Part shown: piece by piece, positions 34,321 to 45,366 of the stretch
Layout of the letters: every line of letters begins with the position of its first letter
How positions within the stretch are numbered: position 1 is the first letter of the stretch
Source: Smallanthus sonchifolius
Taxonomy: Eukaryota > Streptophyta > Magnoliopsida > Asterales > Asteraceae
Reading direction: 5' to 3'
NCBI GenBank assembly: GCA_023525975.1
Contig: CM042042.1
Coordinates: 48,681,880 to 48,745,879 of the forward strand
Length of the DNA stretch: 64,000 bases
Program-made: the position numbers and the translations under genes
The notes under the pieces: model-generated
What the model saw: the letters and a program-made list of their open reading frames with translations, nothing else
Told to the model about the DNA's origin: nothing
The model's database searches: none

Positions 34321-34595
34321 ATTCAGCTTATATTAAGACAACTCTCACCACTCACTCACACACTAAACCCAAAATCAAACACAACTCTCATCGCATTAAA
34401 CCCACAATCCACAACTCTCACCACTCACTTTCATCACACTAAACCCACCATCATACACAAACCCGACACTACCATTTTCACCATAATTAAAAAGAATAGA
34501 AAGTATAGATGAAAGAGCGTGTTTGAGTTCTTGGTTGTGGTTATTTGTTGTTGGGACACCCAAGTAATATTGCCCGACACCGTGTCGAGTTCAGG

Positions 34596-37222
34596 AGATC
34601 CTTATCAGAAGTCGAAGCTTCCAGATTTGAATGAGGAGCCAACCTTCGAAGATCTGAACCAGGTTTAACAAGTCTTTATTTTATTAAGGGTTCTATTGGG
34701 ACGGGTAAACTTAGTGGTGTGCAAGTTTTTATTTTAAGTCGGGTATCTAACCGACCATTATGTTTTAAGGAGTATTTCGTATTCGGGAGTCACCCTTCGT
34801 GGTGGGGGAGGGGGGGGGAACCCAACCCGTTGAATACATACGGTCAAGAGTCGTCGCAGCAGCAACCATTACCGAATTACAGTCAAGAGGCGTATATGTC
34901 ACTATTTGGACCGACGGATTACGGTCAAGGGTCGTACCGGCCACAACCAGAACCGGATTACGGACATCTCTCATATCGGTCACAACCAGAACCGGATTAT
35001 GTACATCTCTCGTGCCAGTCACAACCAAAACCGAATTACGTACATCTGTCGTGCCGGTCACAACCAGAACCGGATTATGAACATTTCTAGTACCAGTCAC
35101 AACCAGAACCTACACACGTGTCAGATAGTTTCCATAGGAATGACACAGATGACAGTGAGTCATCCGTTCATTTGAAAGGAAACGATGGGGATGCGAAGAA
35201 TGCATTGGACGATGATCGCATACGCAAGGCGACAGTTTCATATAAAACAGACAAAGTATGACAACAACTCTTTCGTTCGTTTAAATTGTTTATTTATTTG
35301 TTTTATGTACTACGTTTTAAGTCTGACCTTGTAACTATTTCAATATTTTAATTCTCGTGAGGATTTGGTGGATTGGGCTAAGAAGAGAGGACGCGAGCAT
35401 GGGTGCGTCATTGTGGTCAGTCAGTCAAGGAAAAAAGATGTGGAACTTGGATGCAATCGTGGTGGGGAACCTAAATGCAGGGGCACAGTCAGGCGTACTG
35501 GGAGCATAAAAAAATCGTGTCCATTTAAGCTCGAAGGGAGGTACATCGAAAAGAGTAATAGTTGGAGGTTTGACGTGACAGACGAGACACATAACCACGA
35601 TCCTGTTGTATTTGAGGAGGGCCACGCGTAGCTTAGGATGATGTCCGCCGGGGAAATTGATCTGGTTGAGAGGTTACACCGGCAGCATGTGCGTGCACGT
35701 CACATTATTGCAGCCGTATGGGAAGAGTTTCCCGGTAGCAGATGTGTTGTTCACGACATATACAATGCCACAGCGAAGATTAGGGCTGAAAGTAAAATAG
35801 GCCTTACACCAATGCAGGAACTTGAAAACTTACTACAATCTGAAGAGTTCGTGTATCACACCCGGAAGAATCCCTCCACTAATGTCGTGGAAGATATTTT
35901 CTTTTGTCATCCTACCTCCTATAAAATGTGGTGCGCCTTCCCGCACTTGATGTTGGTAGACACGACGTACAAAACCAACATGTACGACATTCCTTTTGTT
36001 CAGTTTATTGGTGTGATGTCGACATCGAAGTCGTTTTGTATTGCGCACGCATTTATATCGAGGGAACGACAGGAAAACTTCACATGGGTCCTTGAGCGGA
36101 TCAAATATATGCTCGATGGGTGTGTGGAGCCACGCGTCATTGTCACAGATAGGGACCTACCCCTGATGAGTTCGTGTGACTTGGTCTTCCCGGGTGCTTC
36201 TAAAAACCTATGCAGGTGGCACATCATGGAGAATATCACCAGAAGGTGGAAAAGACTTTTCAAAGTCAACATTTGAAAAGATTTTTCATACTGGTGGAAG
36301 GTTCTGTGTGAATCTCCCACAGAGGCGTTGTACGATTATAATCGCAGGATGATGGAGGAAAAATTAAATGAAGACGGTAAACAGGGTAAGATTTTCATAC
36401 TTAATGTTTCTATAAAAATCTATTTTTTCATTTCATAATTTTTCTTTTTTCTTTGTTTCAGAGGTCTGAGAATATATTTGTAATAGTTGGTTGGGTCCGT
36501 ACAAACAAAATTTTGTTTCTTATTGGATGTACGACCGCCTCAACTTTGGTGAACATAAAACTAATAGAGTCGAGGGACAACACGCCAACTTTAAGAGTTA
36601 TCTTACAGGGACCAACAATACGTTGCACACACTTGTCGGATATGTCAGTAAAGTTGTACGGGGCCAGGAGATTGAAATCTCCAAAACCTTCGAGGAGTCC
36701 CGCATTAAGATATTAAAGGTCCATCGACTGCAAGTGTTTTCCGGATTACATTATAAGGTGTCTATTAGGTGTCTTGAACTTCTTAAAAAAGAGATGACGA
36801 TAATGGAAAGGATGCTGGATATAGGAGGTACGTGTGGACACCAGTTGTCCACGTCCATGGGCTTGCCATGTGCTTGTCGTTTGGTGGAACACATCAACCA
36901 AGGTTATCTATACTTGAAATACATTTTTTTACCGTTGTCATATGATTGCCTATTGTTCACTAACTATTTTAATCCAGTCACACCTATTCCACCCGAAGCG
37001 GTAGACGCACACTGGAGGAAGCTTGATTTCAAGCCGGCGTACACCTAGGCGCCAGAACCCGACTATGAAAAGAAGTTTCACGACGTGAAACAAAAGGTTA
37101 TGTCGTCACCCAACCCTCACGTAAAAAGAAGTTTGTTTAAGAAAACGTATGAAAGTATACAGGCAAAACAAAAAAGAAAGAGCCTGAGGTACGCCAGGAC
37201 CCTCGTGTCGTCCACATCTTAA
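34596..37222 (+). pseudogene. MULE transposase (FAR1-type DNA-binding, DDE, SWIM), decayed
   Basis: Probable exons are about 34570-34668, 34760-35255, 35350-36384 and 36462-37222. Domain order is as follows. An N-terminal tandem repeat of a 13-14-residue unit SQPEPDYVHLSC (34920-35100). A FAR1-type zinc-binding region ending DETHNHDP (35365-35620). The DDE core, with LVDTTYKTN (about 35960), VTDRDLPLM (about 36142) and CRWHIMENI (about 36210), then NRVEGQHANFKSYL (about 36560). A SWIM-like GLPCACRLVEHI (about 36860). In-frame stops fall near 35089 (TAG), 35629 (TAG), 36274 (TGA), 36470 (TGA) and 37046 (TAG). Homologous plant MULE transposases continue into an OTU domain, as here. Confidence 0.9.
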
Positions 37223-37395
37223 TCAGCAACAGAGAAAATCGGACGCCAAGACGTCACAGAAAACTACGCCTGACACCGCGAGACACAGCTCGTATACTAC
37301 AATAGAACAAACTATGCCTGAACCGGCGAGGCACAACTCCTATACCCCCAGTCACAGTTTAAGACGCCTAACAACCGTCCTAATCGGTTAAAGGC

Positions 37396-38070
37396 TGCTT
37401 CAAAGGTACAACAGACAGGAGCTGACCTAGGGTTTCCTTTAATGTTGAAACCTAACCATGTGTTGAAAATTATTCGGTTTAAGGATAGCCTCCCCCAATG
37501 GATTCACAGTACGTTTAAAAAATAAAAGAAGTGCGGCCAGATTGTAACTGCAGTTTTCGGGGGATCGATGTGGCTTTAGGAAGGGACCAAAATGAGTGGG
37601 CGTGGGTTAGGCGAAAAATGCTGACGGAAATGGACAATAACATTTCGTATTGGCGGCCCAATTTGAACCGCGAGATGCCTGGATTCTATGACACTGTTCG
37701 TAACAGCTTAGATTGGTTTGACACGGTTGAACCCGCACCCAAGAATCGTTGGCTGAGCTTTCCCGCCCATGGACTCATAATTGCTCAAACATTCAATTGT
37801 GTTGTACATCTTATAGGCTTATTTGACAGCCAGTCCTTTTTCCCGGTGAGAATACGACCAGAACCGTGGTTTGAGTATCCAGTTGTAGCACTAGCCGTTG
37901 TTAACCGCGATCACTTTATTACCCTAAAACTGGTTGGGGATTACCCAGTGCCGAATGTGATATTCTATTGGCCGAGATATGCATTTACAGACGCACTGGA
38001 ATGACAAGTTATGTACCAGGATCGTATAAACCAATACGTTAGAATGATGGATCGGCTACGAGGCCACTAG
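37396..38070 (+). pseudogene. OTU-type cysteine protease module of the MULE
   Basis: The frame 37531-38070 begins VRPDCNCSFRGIDVALG. This matches the OTU catalytic motif (xxxDGNCxFRA) with the nucleophile cysteine kept and the glycine of DGNC changed to cysteine. EWAWVRRKMLTEM follows, a spacer, a WLSFPAHGLIIAQTFN segment, and NRDHFITLKL, in which the histidine is in the place of the catalytic His. It ends VGDYPVPNVIFYW and, beyond a TGA at 38002, a short tail. Plant MULEs with such OTU domains fused behind the transposase are known. A frame break and TAA (about 37525) separate it from the upstream piece DSLPQWIHSTFKK. Its role in transposition is unknown; deubiquitination is only inferred. 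Confidence 0.78.
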
Positions 38071-38477
38071 CCCGTCCCCACTATTACTATATCAGGATAG
38101 CCTATGTATTAATGTATCTTTGTAGTGGTTATAAAATCTTACAATGTATAATATTTTAAGTATAAACACATCATATATCAAAAGTGTCAACACATACATA
38201 TTAAAAAAAAAAGGAAGGGATGACGGTTCACCCTATACGTCACATATTACATTCATGCATGCATAACAGTGACAGTTTCACCCTACACGTGACGGTTACA
38301 TGCATGTATGTATATACGAACGTATAAGGGTGACAGACCGCCCTATACGTGACATATGCATGTATATACGAACGTATAAGGGTGACAGATCGCCCTATAT
38401 TTGACATATGACCACCCTGGAACAAATAACACCGGAGCCGGCTGTTGCCGCGGCAAACCACACCAGCATATCTTATT

Positions 38478-38995
38478 ATGATATTATCAACGTTTTTCTT
38501 CCGTTCACATTCACGTTTGGTTCCAATGTTGAGTCTCGAAAAATTCCGATGGAGACTCCATCATATCTGACCACATATTTTTTATTTTAAAAATTATTGA
38601 CTTTATTGTATTCAAACATAAAGGAAACATGGTATTTGACATTTTAATGTTTGACCAGTAGCATGATAGAAGTTGGATGGGTATAACGGTTGTGCGTGAA
38701 GATTTAATCGACGTCGATGCTCTATTATTAGTTCTATTAATTTACTAATAATGGAGAATCGAAGTCCATTAAATCCTCACTCACAACCATTTTACCCATA
38801 CAACTTCCATCATGCTACTGGTAAACACTAAAATGTCAAACACGATGTTTTCATGATGTTTGAATACAATAAAATAAATAAGTTTTAAAATAAAAAAAAT
38901 GAGCTCATATATGATGAAGTCTTCATGGGAAATTTTCGAGACTTTACAAAGAAATTAACCGTGAATGTGACCGGAAGAAAACATTGATAAATAAG
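38478..38995. repeat. Long inverted repeat (hairpin, arms about 255 bp) in the MULE
   Basis: The left arm (38478-38730) and right arm (38738-38995) are about 80% complementary by eye. Matching blocks include GTAGCATGATAGAAGTTG with its complement, TTTATTGTATTCAAACAT with its complement, and ACATTCACG with its complement. The loop is short (around TTCTATTAATTTAC). It lies just downstream of the transposase gene in a region likely to be transcribed. It may be a nested foldback MITE; no target duplication was resolved. Confidence 0.82.
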
Positions 38996-39249
38996 CCTTG
39001 ATAAATAATTGTAAGGGTATGTATTTCAAGTACAGATCAGAAGAAGACATACCGGTGTGGTTTGCACCGCCAAGAGGTGGCTCTGGCGAGATTTGTTAGA
39101 GGATGTTCACAGTTGTAAAGTGTGGGTAGGGCGGTGGTCTTCTTCTCCGGCGATGGTGTTCTTCTCCGGCGGTCGTGTGTAGTGAAGCATACGAGAGAGA
39201 GTATACCCATGTAAATATGCTGACTCTCTGCGTAGTGAAGTCTATATAT

Positions 39250-39770
39250 AACGGATGCAACCGTCACATATGGACCTACCCGTGACCGGTTACCTTTTTT
39301 GGGATGCACATAACGTTCACATATTGGCCTACACGTGACTGTTTACCTTTATTGGGATTCACATTTGCCAGAGATGTCTGTCACCGTATTAAACATCGCC
39401 GTCATGTTTGGCTCTAACAGTCACCGTATTAAACATTTTCCAGAGATGTCTGTCACTGTAATAAACATTGCCGTCACGTTTGGCTCTAACGGTCACATGT
39501 ATTTCACATTTTCCAGATATGTCCGTCACCGTAATAAACATCGCCGTCACGTTTGGATCTAACGGTCACGTGTATTTCCAAACTATCACGTTTGGGTCTC
39601 GCGGTCACCGTTATTATTTATTATTATTATTAGGTGCCATTTACAGGCTAACGATCACGTATATCCGCAATTTTTACGTGACAACTAGCTCTATACGTTA
39701 CCGTTTCGAGCTCACCTTTTGAATTTTAGCTCACCTTTCGACCTATCCGTCACCTTTTGATGTGTACGGG
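39250..39770. repeat. CGTCAC-motif repeat field (left part)
   Basis: Tandem copies of a roughly 60-bp unit with TGTCACCGTAATAAACATC and CCGTCACGTTTGG are seen. These are variants of the terminal MULE repeat. A short (TTA)n tract is present at about 39610. No gene is seen. Confidence 0.75.
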
Positions 39771-39989
39771 TCAGTTGTCATTACAGTTTATGTGGACCTA
39801 CATACACATATTGATCTCAAATCGTCTTCAAATACGTTCGTATACATACATATACTCATACACAACCATATTCTCATCATCGATTACAGCCATAGGTTTA
39901 GGAACTGTAGCAACATCCATAGAGGCTGATGAACAGAATCGTGACATCAAGAGAGGCTAATGAATAGAATCATGACATCAAGAGAGGCT

Positions 39990-40760
39990 GATGAATATAC
40001 GTACATACATACATATAGTCATAATACATACATAAAGGCATACATACATACATGTATGTATGAATGCATATATGTATGTACGCATGCTTGTATGTATGTA
40101 TGTATGTATGCCTGTATGTATGTATGTAATTTGACTATATGTATGTATGTAAGTATGCCTGTATGTATGTAATATGACTATATGTATGTATGTATTCCTG
40201 TATGTATGTAATATGACTATATGTATATATGTATGTACGTATGGATGCATGTATGTATGTATGCCTGTAAGTATGTAATATGACTATATGTATGTATGTA
40301 TGTATGGATGGATGGATGCATATATGTATGCATACATGTATGTATGAATGCATATATGTATGTATGTATGTATGCATGCCTGTATGTATGTATGTATGTA
40401 TGCATGTATGTATGTGTGTATGCATGTATGTATGTATGTATGCATGCCTGTATGTATGTATGTATGCATGTATGTATGTATGTATGTATGCATGTATGTA
40501 TGCATGTATGTATGTATGTATGCCTGTATGTATGTATGTATGTATGCATGTATGTATGTATGTATGTATGCCTGTATGTATGTAATATGACTATATGTAT
40601 GTATGTAATGAAACGCGAACCGTACACACCCAAAGGTCACGGATAGGTCGAACGGTGAATGCATGCATGTATGTATGCATGCTTGTATGTATGTATGTAT
40701 GTATGTATTTATGTATGCATGCATGCATGTATGTATGTAATATGTGTATGTAAGTGCACA
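39990..40760. repeat. (GTAT)n microsatellite with higher-order structure
   Basis: About 0.75 kb consists mostly of the GTAT tetramer, interrupted by ATGCCTGTATGTATG and TAATATGACTATATG blocks that recur about every 50-60 bp. It opens all six frames into repetitive YVCM/THIY-type ORFs, which are not genes. A piece of the MULE repeat (ACCCAAAGGTCACGGATAGG) interrupts it near 40630 and recurs near 40793. Confidence 0.95.
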
Positions 40761-40784
40761 TAAACGGTAATGAAATGCGAACCG

Positions 40785-41935
40785 TACACACCCAAAGGTC
40801 ACGGATAGGTCGAACGGTGAGTTAAAATTCAAAAGGTGAGCTATTATACGCGACATTTAGAACTAAACGTCACGTAAAAATCTCCATAATACGTGACGGT
40901 TAGCCTTTAAACGACACGCTAATAATAACAATAATAATAAAGGTCACAGTTAGGTCTATACGTCACGTTTGGGCCCATACGTTATATATAGTTGGAGAAT
41001 AACCGTCACCCTAAGGCCTCGTCCATTGTTGGTTCATAACCGTCACGTTTGGACCTAGATGTGACGGTTGTAACTATTTTTTTGGTTCATAACCATCACG
41101 TTTGGACCTAGATGTGACGGTAGATATTATTCGGGTGACACAAACCTGGCAAAATGTGTATCCCAATAAAGAGGTCGCGGTCACGTTTCAGTCCATACGT
41201 GACGTTTAGGTCCATATGTTATATATAGTTAAAATAGACGGTGTCTTTATTTGGTGAGACAAGAGGGAGGTGTTAATTTGGTGAGACAACAGGAGTGATT
41301 CACCGAAAATGAGGTGAGACAACGGTGGCTGGCTTGAGGTAAAAGTAATGTAAATACATTTAGATACATACACGATGAATACGTGTATGCTTGGCTCCCT
41401 GTACGCCATTTTCAGAGCCTGCCGATATCTCTGGCGGCCTCCGTAGATGGCGTATGGGGAGTCAAGCATATGTCCCTTCATGTACGTTCTATTTCTCTTT
41501 TTTGCATGTATGGTTATCAAAGTAATGTAAATACGTTTAGATACATACATACACGATGAATACGTGTATGGGTCACGCGCACCTAACCGTCACCGTTTGT
41601 TGATATTAACACAACACAAATCCTGGCCCGGGTCACGCTTACCTAACCGTCACCGTGTGTTGATAGAAACACAACCTGCACCTAACCGTCACCACTGGAC
41701 CCAAACGTGACAGTTGGATTAGAGACATCTCTTGCAAATGTGAATCCCAATAAAGTTGAACGGTCACGCTTTGTCCCATACGTGACCGTTATGGGAATCC
41801 CAATAAAGTTGAACGGTCACGTTTGGTCCCATACGTGACCGTTATGGGAAGGGATACCGGTCACCGTTAGACCCATACGTGACGGTTGATTCGTATCCGT
41901 TACTTATAGACCTCACTACCATAGAACCGTCACCA
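40785..41935. repeat. CGTCAC-motif repeat field (right part)
   Basis: Inverted and direct copies of CCGTCACGTTTGGACCTA and its complement are spread over 1.1 kb, together with a roughly 75-bp direct repeat at 41737-41850 (AATCCCAATAAAGTTGAACG). The ORF at 41206-41550 has no family features. Confidence 0.75.
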
Positions 41936-42284
41936 TGATCAACCATCTGTGACCGCTTCCTCCGTTTCCCCCACTACCACCGCAACCACCGTCTTCCTCA
42001 CACCACCGTCTTCCTACACCACCTTCATCGTCTTTCACACCGTCCACCGCTACCACCGTCTCTCTCACACACCACCGCAACCACCGGTGACGAGGACCGC
42101 CGAAGAAGAAGAGCACCGGAGACGATTACCGGAGACGATTACCGAAGAAGAAGACCACCGGTTTACGGTTTAAGGTTTAGGTTTATGGTTTTCAAACGAT
42201 TAATAACTTAGATTTGTTAGGTTTTCCCTTAAATCTAGTGTAGGTTTATGACGGGTTACGACGGTTTACAGCGGTTTACGGTGG

Positions 42285-42468
42285 TTTACGGTGATATATG
42301 TGTATATATGTGTGTTGTATATGTGTATGTATGTGTGTGTGTATTTGTGATATATGTGTATGAATGTGTTGTATATTTGTATGTATGTGTGTGTATATGT
42401 GTGTATGTATGTTTGTGTGTATATGTGTGTATATGTGTTGTATATGTGTATGTATGTGTGTAGTAGTA

Positions 42469-42502
<34 letters not shown>
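42285..42502. repeat. (GTATAT/GTGT)n and (AAT)n simple repeats
   Basis: A GT-rich microsatellite runs to about 42460 and is followed by an AGT/AAT trinucleotide run (42461-42501). The short V/Y/C-rich ORF across it is an artefact. The repeats precede the second MULE ORF by about 100 bp. Confidence 0.93.
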
Positions 42503-42503
<1 letters not shown>

Positions 42504-42597
42504 CTTTAAACCGTAAACCTAAACCTTAAACCGTAAACCTTAAACGTTAGTTTAACAAACATTTTAATTAATTATAAATACGGATTTATGCGCAGAT

Positions 42598-43933
42598 ATG
42601 TCTGGTTCCGATGATGAGCAGGAGTTTATTTTAGGGATTGACGACAACCCGCACCTTCTTTTTGAGGCGGGTTCGCCGACACACCAACGGTTTTTAACTC
42701 TTAGAGGGAGGACGGTGGAGCCTAACACCGTTATGTCACGGGAGTGGTTAGATGAGGTTGGTGAGCTAGCGAGGGCCACGTCGATTATTGGAGATGATGG
42801 TCCGTGGGAGAGTCTATTTACTATGGGCTGGCCCGCACACCGAGAGCTTACCATCGAGGTGCTCTACATTTGTGTTCCGGCTGCGTGAGCCGGGATTTCC
42901 AGAGCTGGACGAGACTGATATTAAGGAGGAACGGGAGGAGGCAGAGGTTACTTTCCGCATGTTCGGGGTTTGGCATCGTATGTCCCTTAGACGGTTTGCT
43001 GTTGTCAGCAACCTCTATACCGAGGAGGAGACTCGGGAGCCGATCTACACCACGACTATCTAAATGGGGCCAGATGACGCACACCGGGTCTGGTGGCCTG
43101 CGATTGGTGACCATGCGTTTGGGGCCGATAGCAGGGTCTCTCACATACGAGACCCTCTTTATCGTTACATGCACCGGTTGATCGCCACATCCATCGCTGG
43201 ACGTGGCAGGGGCACCGATAGGGTCACCGCCATAGACCTCTTCTATCTTCGGTGTCTGCTCACACACACACCCTGCCACCTCGCTCGTGGTCTGGAAGAT
43301 TACTTTACCGGTTACCATCTCAGGCAGGCACGAGGGGCGTTGGTCGGTGACAACATCATGTCGCAGATCGCCAGAGGCCTGGGATACGCTCATATGATGG
43401 CAGGGCTACCTATGCCTCCGGTTTTCCCACGCGTGGCGGGTTGAGCCACGGCGACTAGGATGAGGATCGCCCAAAAGTTCCCGGACGGGCAGTGGCGTTT
43501 GGTGAGGATATATGATGTTTTGGAGGCCTGGGTGCCAGAACCGTTGGTGGACCCCAACCCACTGGTTACGCAAGAGGTCCAGCTTGAGCAGCTTCAGGAG
43601 GTGCCCGACGGAGGGGATGAGCCGGTTCAGCCGCCAGTCCAGCCGGTGGCCGAGCCGGTGCCGCCGCAGCATCCTCCACGTGTGTACCATGTCGTGCGGT
43701 TGCCTGCCGCCACACTGGATATGATTCGGGATACTTAGGCCTGGGTCACGCGCACCGAGGATATGCTGCAGTGGATCATCGACCACACGGTCGCGGACTA
43801 TCGTGCCGCCGGTAGGCCGTTGTTGAGACCACTACCCCGGCCGTTGAGTGACGATGGTGCTAGCACGTCCGGTGCAGGTGGGTCAGGTGCGGGTGCGTCC
43901 GATGCAGATGGTGATGACGAGATGGAGGGGTAG
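42598..43933 (+). pseudogene. Second MULE-borne ORF, Athila ORF1-like, decayed
   Basis: It starts with an acidic MSGSDDEQEFILGIDDNP. A one-base frameshift near 42860 leads into a single frame that reads through to a final TAG at 43931, interrupted only by TAA 43061, TGA 43442 and TAG 43736. Restored conceptually it would be about 440 residues. Readable motifs are REPGFPELDE, VTFRMFGVWHRMSLRRFAV, WWPAIGDHAFGADSRV, RDPLYRYMHRLIA and LFYLRCLLT; then a proline-rich linker (QPPVQPVAEPVPP) and a Gly/Ser/Asp-rich acidic tail. The FGxxHRMSL...F block resembles the ORF1 protein of Athila-type Gypsy elements. Its place in a MULE is unexpected. GC content is clearly above the surroundings. Confidence 0.6.
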
Positions 43934-44685
43934 ATAGATTGTTTAGATAGATTTGTACTTTTGTTTTATGTGTACAAAATCATTGTATTTATGTATGTAG
44001 TTTTATTTATGATGGTTATGTTGTGTTTATTTGGTTGTTTGTAATGGTTGTATATGATGTTTATATATGTGATTTTATTTACGAGTAGTTTAACACGCGA
44101 AAAAACTCTTAGTTTTACATCTCAAATCGAAAATTAAAACAAAAGCTAGTGTTATAATAAAAAAGACGTGACTGGATTTTAAAAACTGTAACTACCGATT
44201 TTACATCTCAAACCGATAATCGAGGTAACCGGATTTTAAAAACTATAACTACCGATATTTACAAACTTTTAACGTGATAAAAACAAAAAACCAAAAGAAA
44301 AAAAAATGAGTCGTTATTCACTTTTTACATCACAAACCGATAATGAAGGTGACCGGATTTTAAAAACTATAACTACCGATTTTTTTCAAACTCTTAACGT
44401 GATAAAAACATACATATATAATTTAAAAAGAAAATAAGTAAGGGGTGACATTTAGCCTTATATGTGACATATACACCACCAAAACCCTAAAACCCAACTC
44501 AACCCTAAAAAAAACCCACCAACATATCCCGACATTCTCTGGCGCGCTGATTCCAAAGTCTGGTGGATAAGGGTGACGGATTGCCCTATACGTGACATTT
44601 GGTGCCCTAAACGTCACATTTAGCCCTATACGTGACGGTTAGGACAGGTGCAGTTAAAAAATGAAACGGTGTCTCTAAAATTCCC
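43934..44685. repeat. Right end of the MULE
   Basis: From about 44150 to 44410 three copies of a roughly 90-bp unit containing ACCGGATTTTAAAAACTATAACTACCG repeat in tandem (core ACTATAACTACCGAT). The terminal motif pairs (CCTATACGTGACATTTGG, CCCTATACGTGACGGTTAGG) and the inverted terminal repeat follow. Confidence 0.75.
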
Positions 44686-44829
44686 TTTTTGTAATATTGA
44701 ATTTCTTTTTTTCCATTACCAAAAAAAAATAGAAAAAGAAAAGCTTGTTGGGTATTCCAATCAAATCATATATTCAAATAAAAAAATTAAAATACATTCA
44801 AGATTTATCGATACTTCTTCTTTGTCACC

Positions 44830-44837
44830 TATAAGTA
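44830..44837 (+). promoter_or_regulatory. Probable TATA box of the bHLH gene
   Basis: TATAAGTA lies about 80 bp upstream of a 5'-UTR splice donor (AACAAG/GTAATC at 44915/44916). The UTR intron would end at TTTTTTAG (45340), 26 bp before the ATG. It lies only about 135 bp right of the MULE target duplication, so the MULE occupies what would be the proximal promoter. Confidence 0.5.
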
Positions 44838-45366
44838 GATGAGATTACAATATCACCTTTACGAGAAAAGAATTTGGGGAAAAGCCACAACACAGATCTA
44901 AAGAGTTTTAACAAGGTAATCTAATCTATTATTATAGTTTTCCTTTTGCTTGTGATAACTTTAATATCTTGATAACAGGATCATTTAGGAGATCTGGGAT
45001 GCAATTTGATTAAATAACAAATAATCATCTGCTAAATATTGCATAAAACACATCTTATCACAATTCTTGAATCATCTATTATAGAGGTGCTTGTCGTGAT
45101 TATGTTGCTACTGGCAATTACTGACTCGAATGTATACATTGTACTGTAATTGTTCATTTACAAATTAAAAAATTATGTCTGAAACCTTAATAAGGTACTG
45201 TTTTGGTTTATTAGAGACCACAAAGAGTGTTTTAGTGGATATCTGCTACCAAATATTGTGGTTGGTGTTTGGACGATTCTAATTAACCGAGTCTTTCTTT
45301 AGGAAGGTCGTTACATTTAACAGTTACATTAATTTTTTAGGAAAAAAACTGATTAAAACATTTGCA

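Larger units (their letters stand above)
33988..44685 (+). mobile_element. Complete Mutator-like element (MULE), 10.7 kb, OTU-bearing
   Basis: A perfect 9-bp duplication TTTTTGTAA (33979-33987 and 44686-44694) brackets the element. The ends are inverted repeats: the left arm reads TAGGGACACCG...ACCTAACCGTCACGTATAGG, and the reverse complement of the right arm reads TAGAGACACCG...TCCTAACCGTCACGTATAGG. Order inside: terminal repeats, FAR1/MULE transposase with OTU module (to 38070), long hairpin, a 3.5-kb field of CGTCAC/GTGACG repeats with a GTAT microsatellite, a second ORF (42598-43933), and the right terminal repeat. Both ORFs are broken, so the element is not autonomous as read. It lies just upstream of the bHLH promoter. 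Confidence 0.93.

Noticed and set aside
34051..34512. Short ORFs in the left MULE end
   Set aside because: They arise from the inverted CGTCAC repeats and from a CACTCACACA-rich leader; no similarity to the transposase.
34906..35175. Alternative 89-codon frame with HNQNRI repeats
   Set aside because: Frame-shifted reading of the tandem repeat whose SQPEPDY frame joins the transposase; the latter is kept.
39960..40760. Possible CRISPR-like or satellite array
   Set aside because: The spacing is irregular, units are simple GTAT tetramers and the genome is a plant; it is a microsatellite inside a MULE.
39960..40860. Several long ORFs rich in YVCM, THIY and similar repeats on both strands
   Set aside because: They are translations of the GTAT microsatellite, which lacks stops in most frames; they have no gene structure.
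42848..43393. 181-codon minus-strand ORF
   Set aside because: Antisense shadow of the Athila ORF1-like frame in GC-rich sequence.
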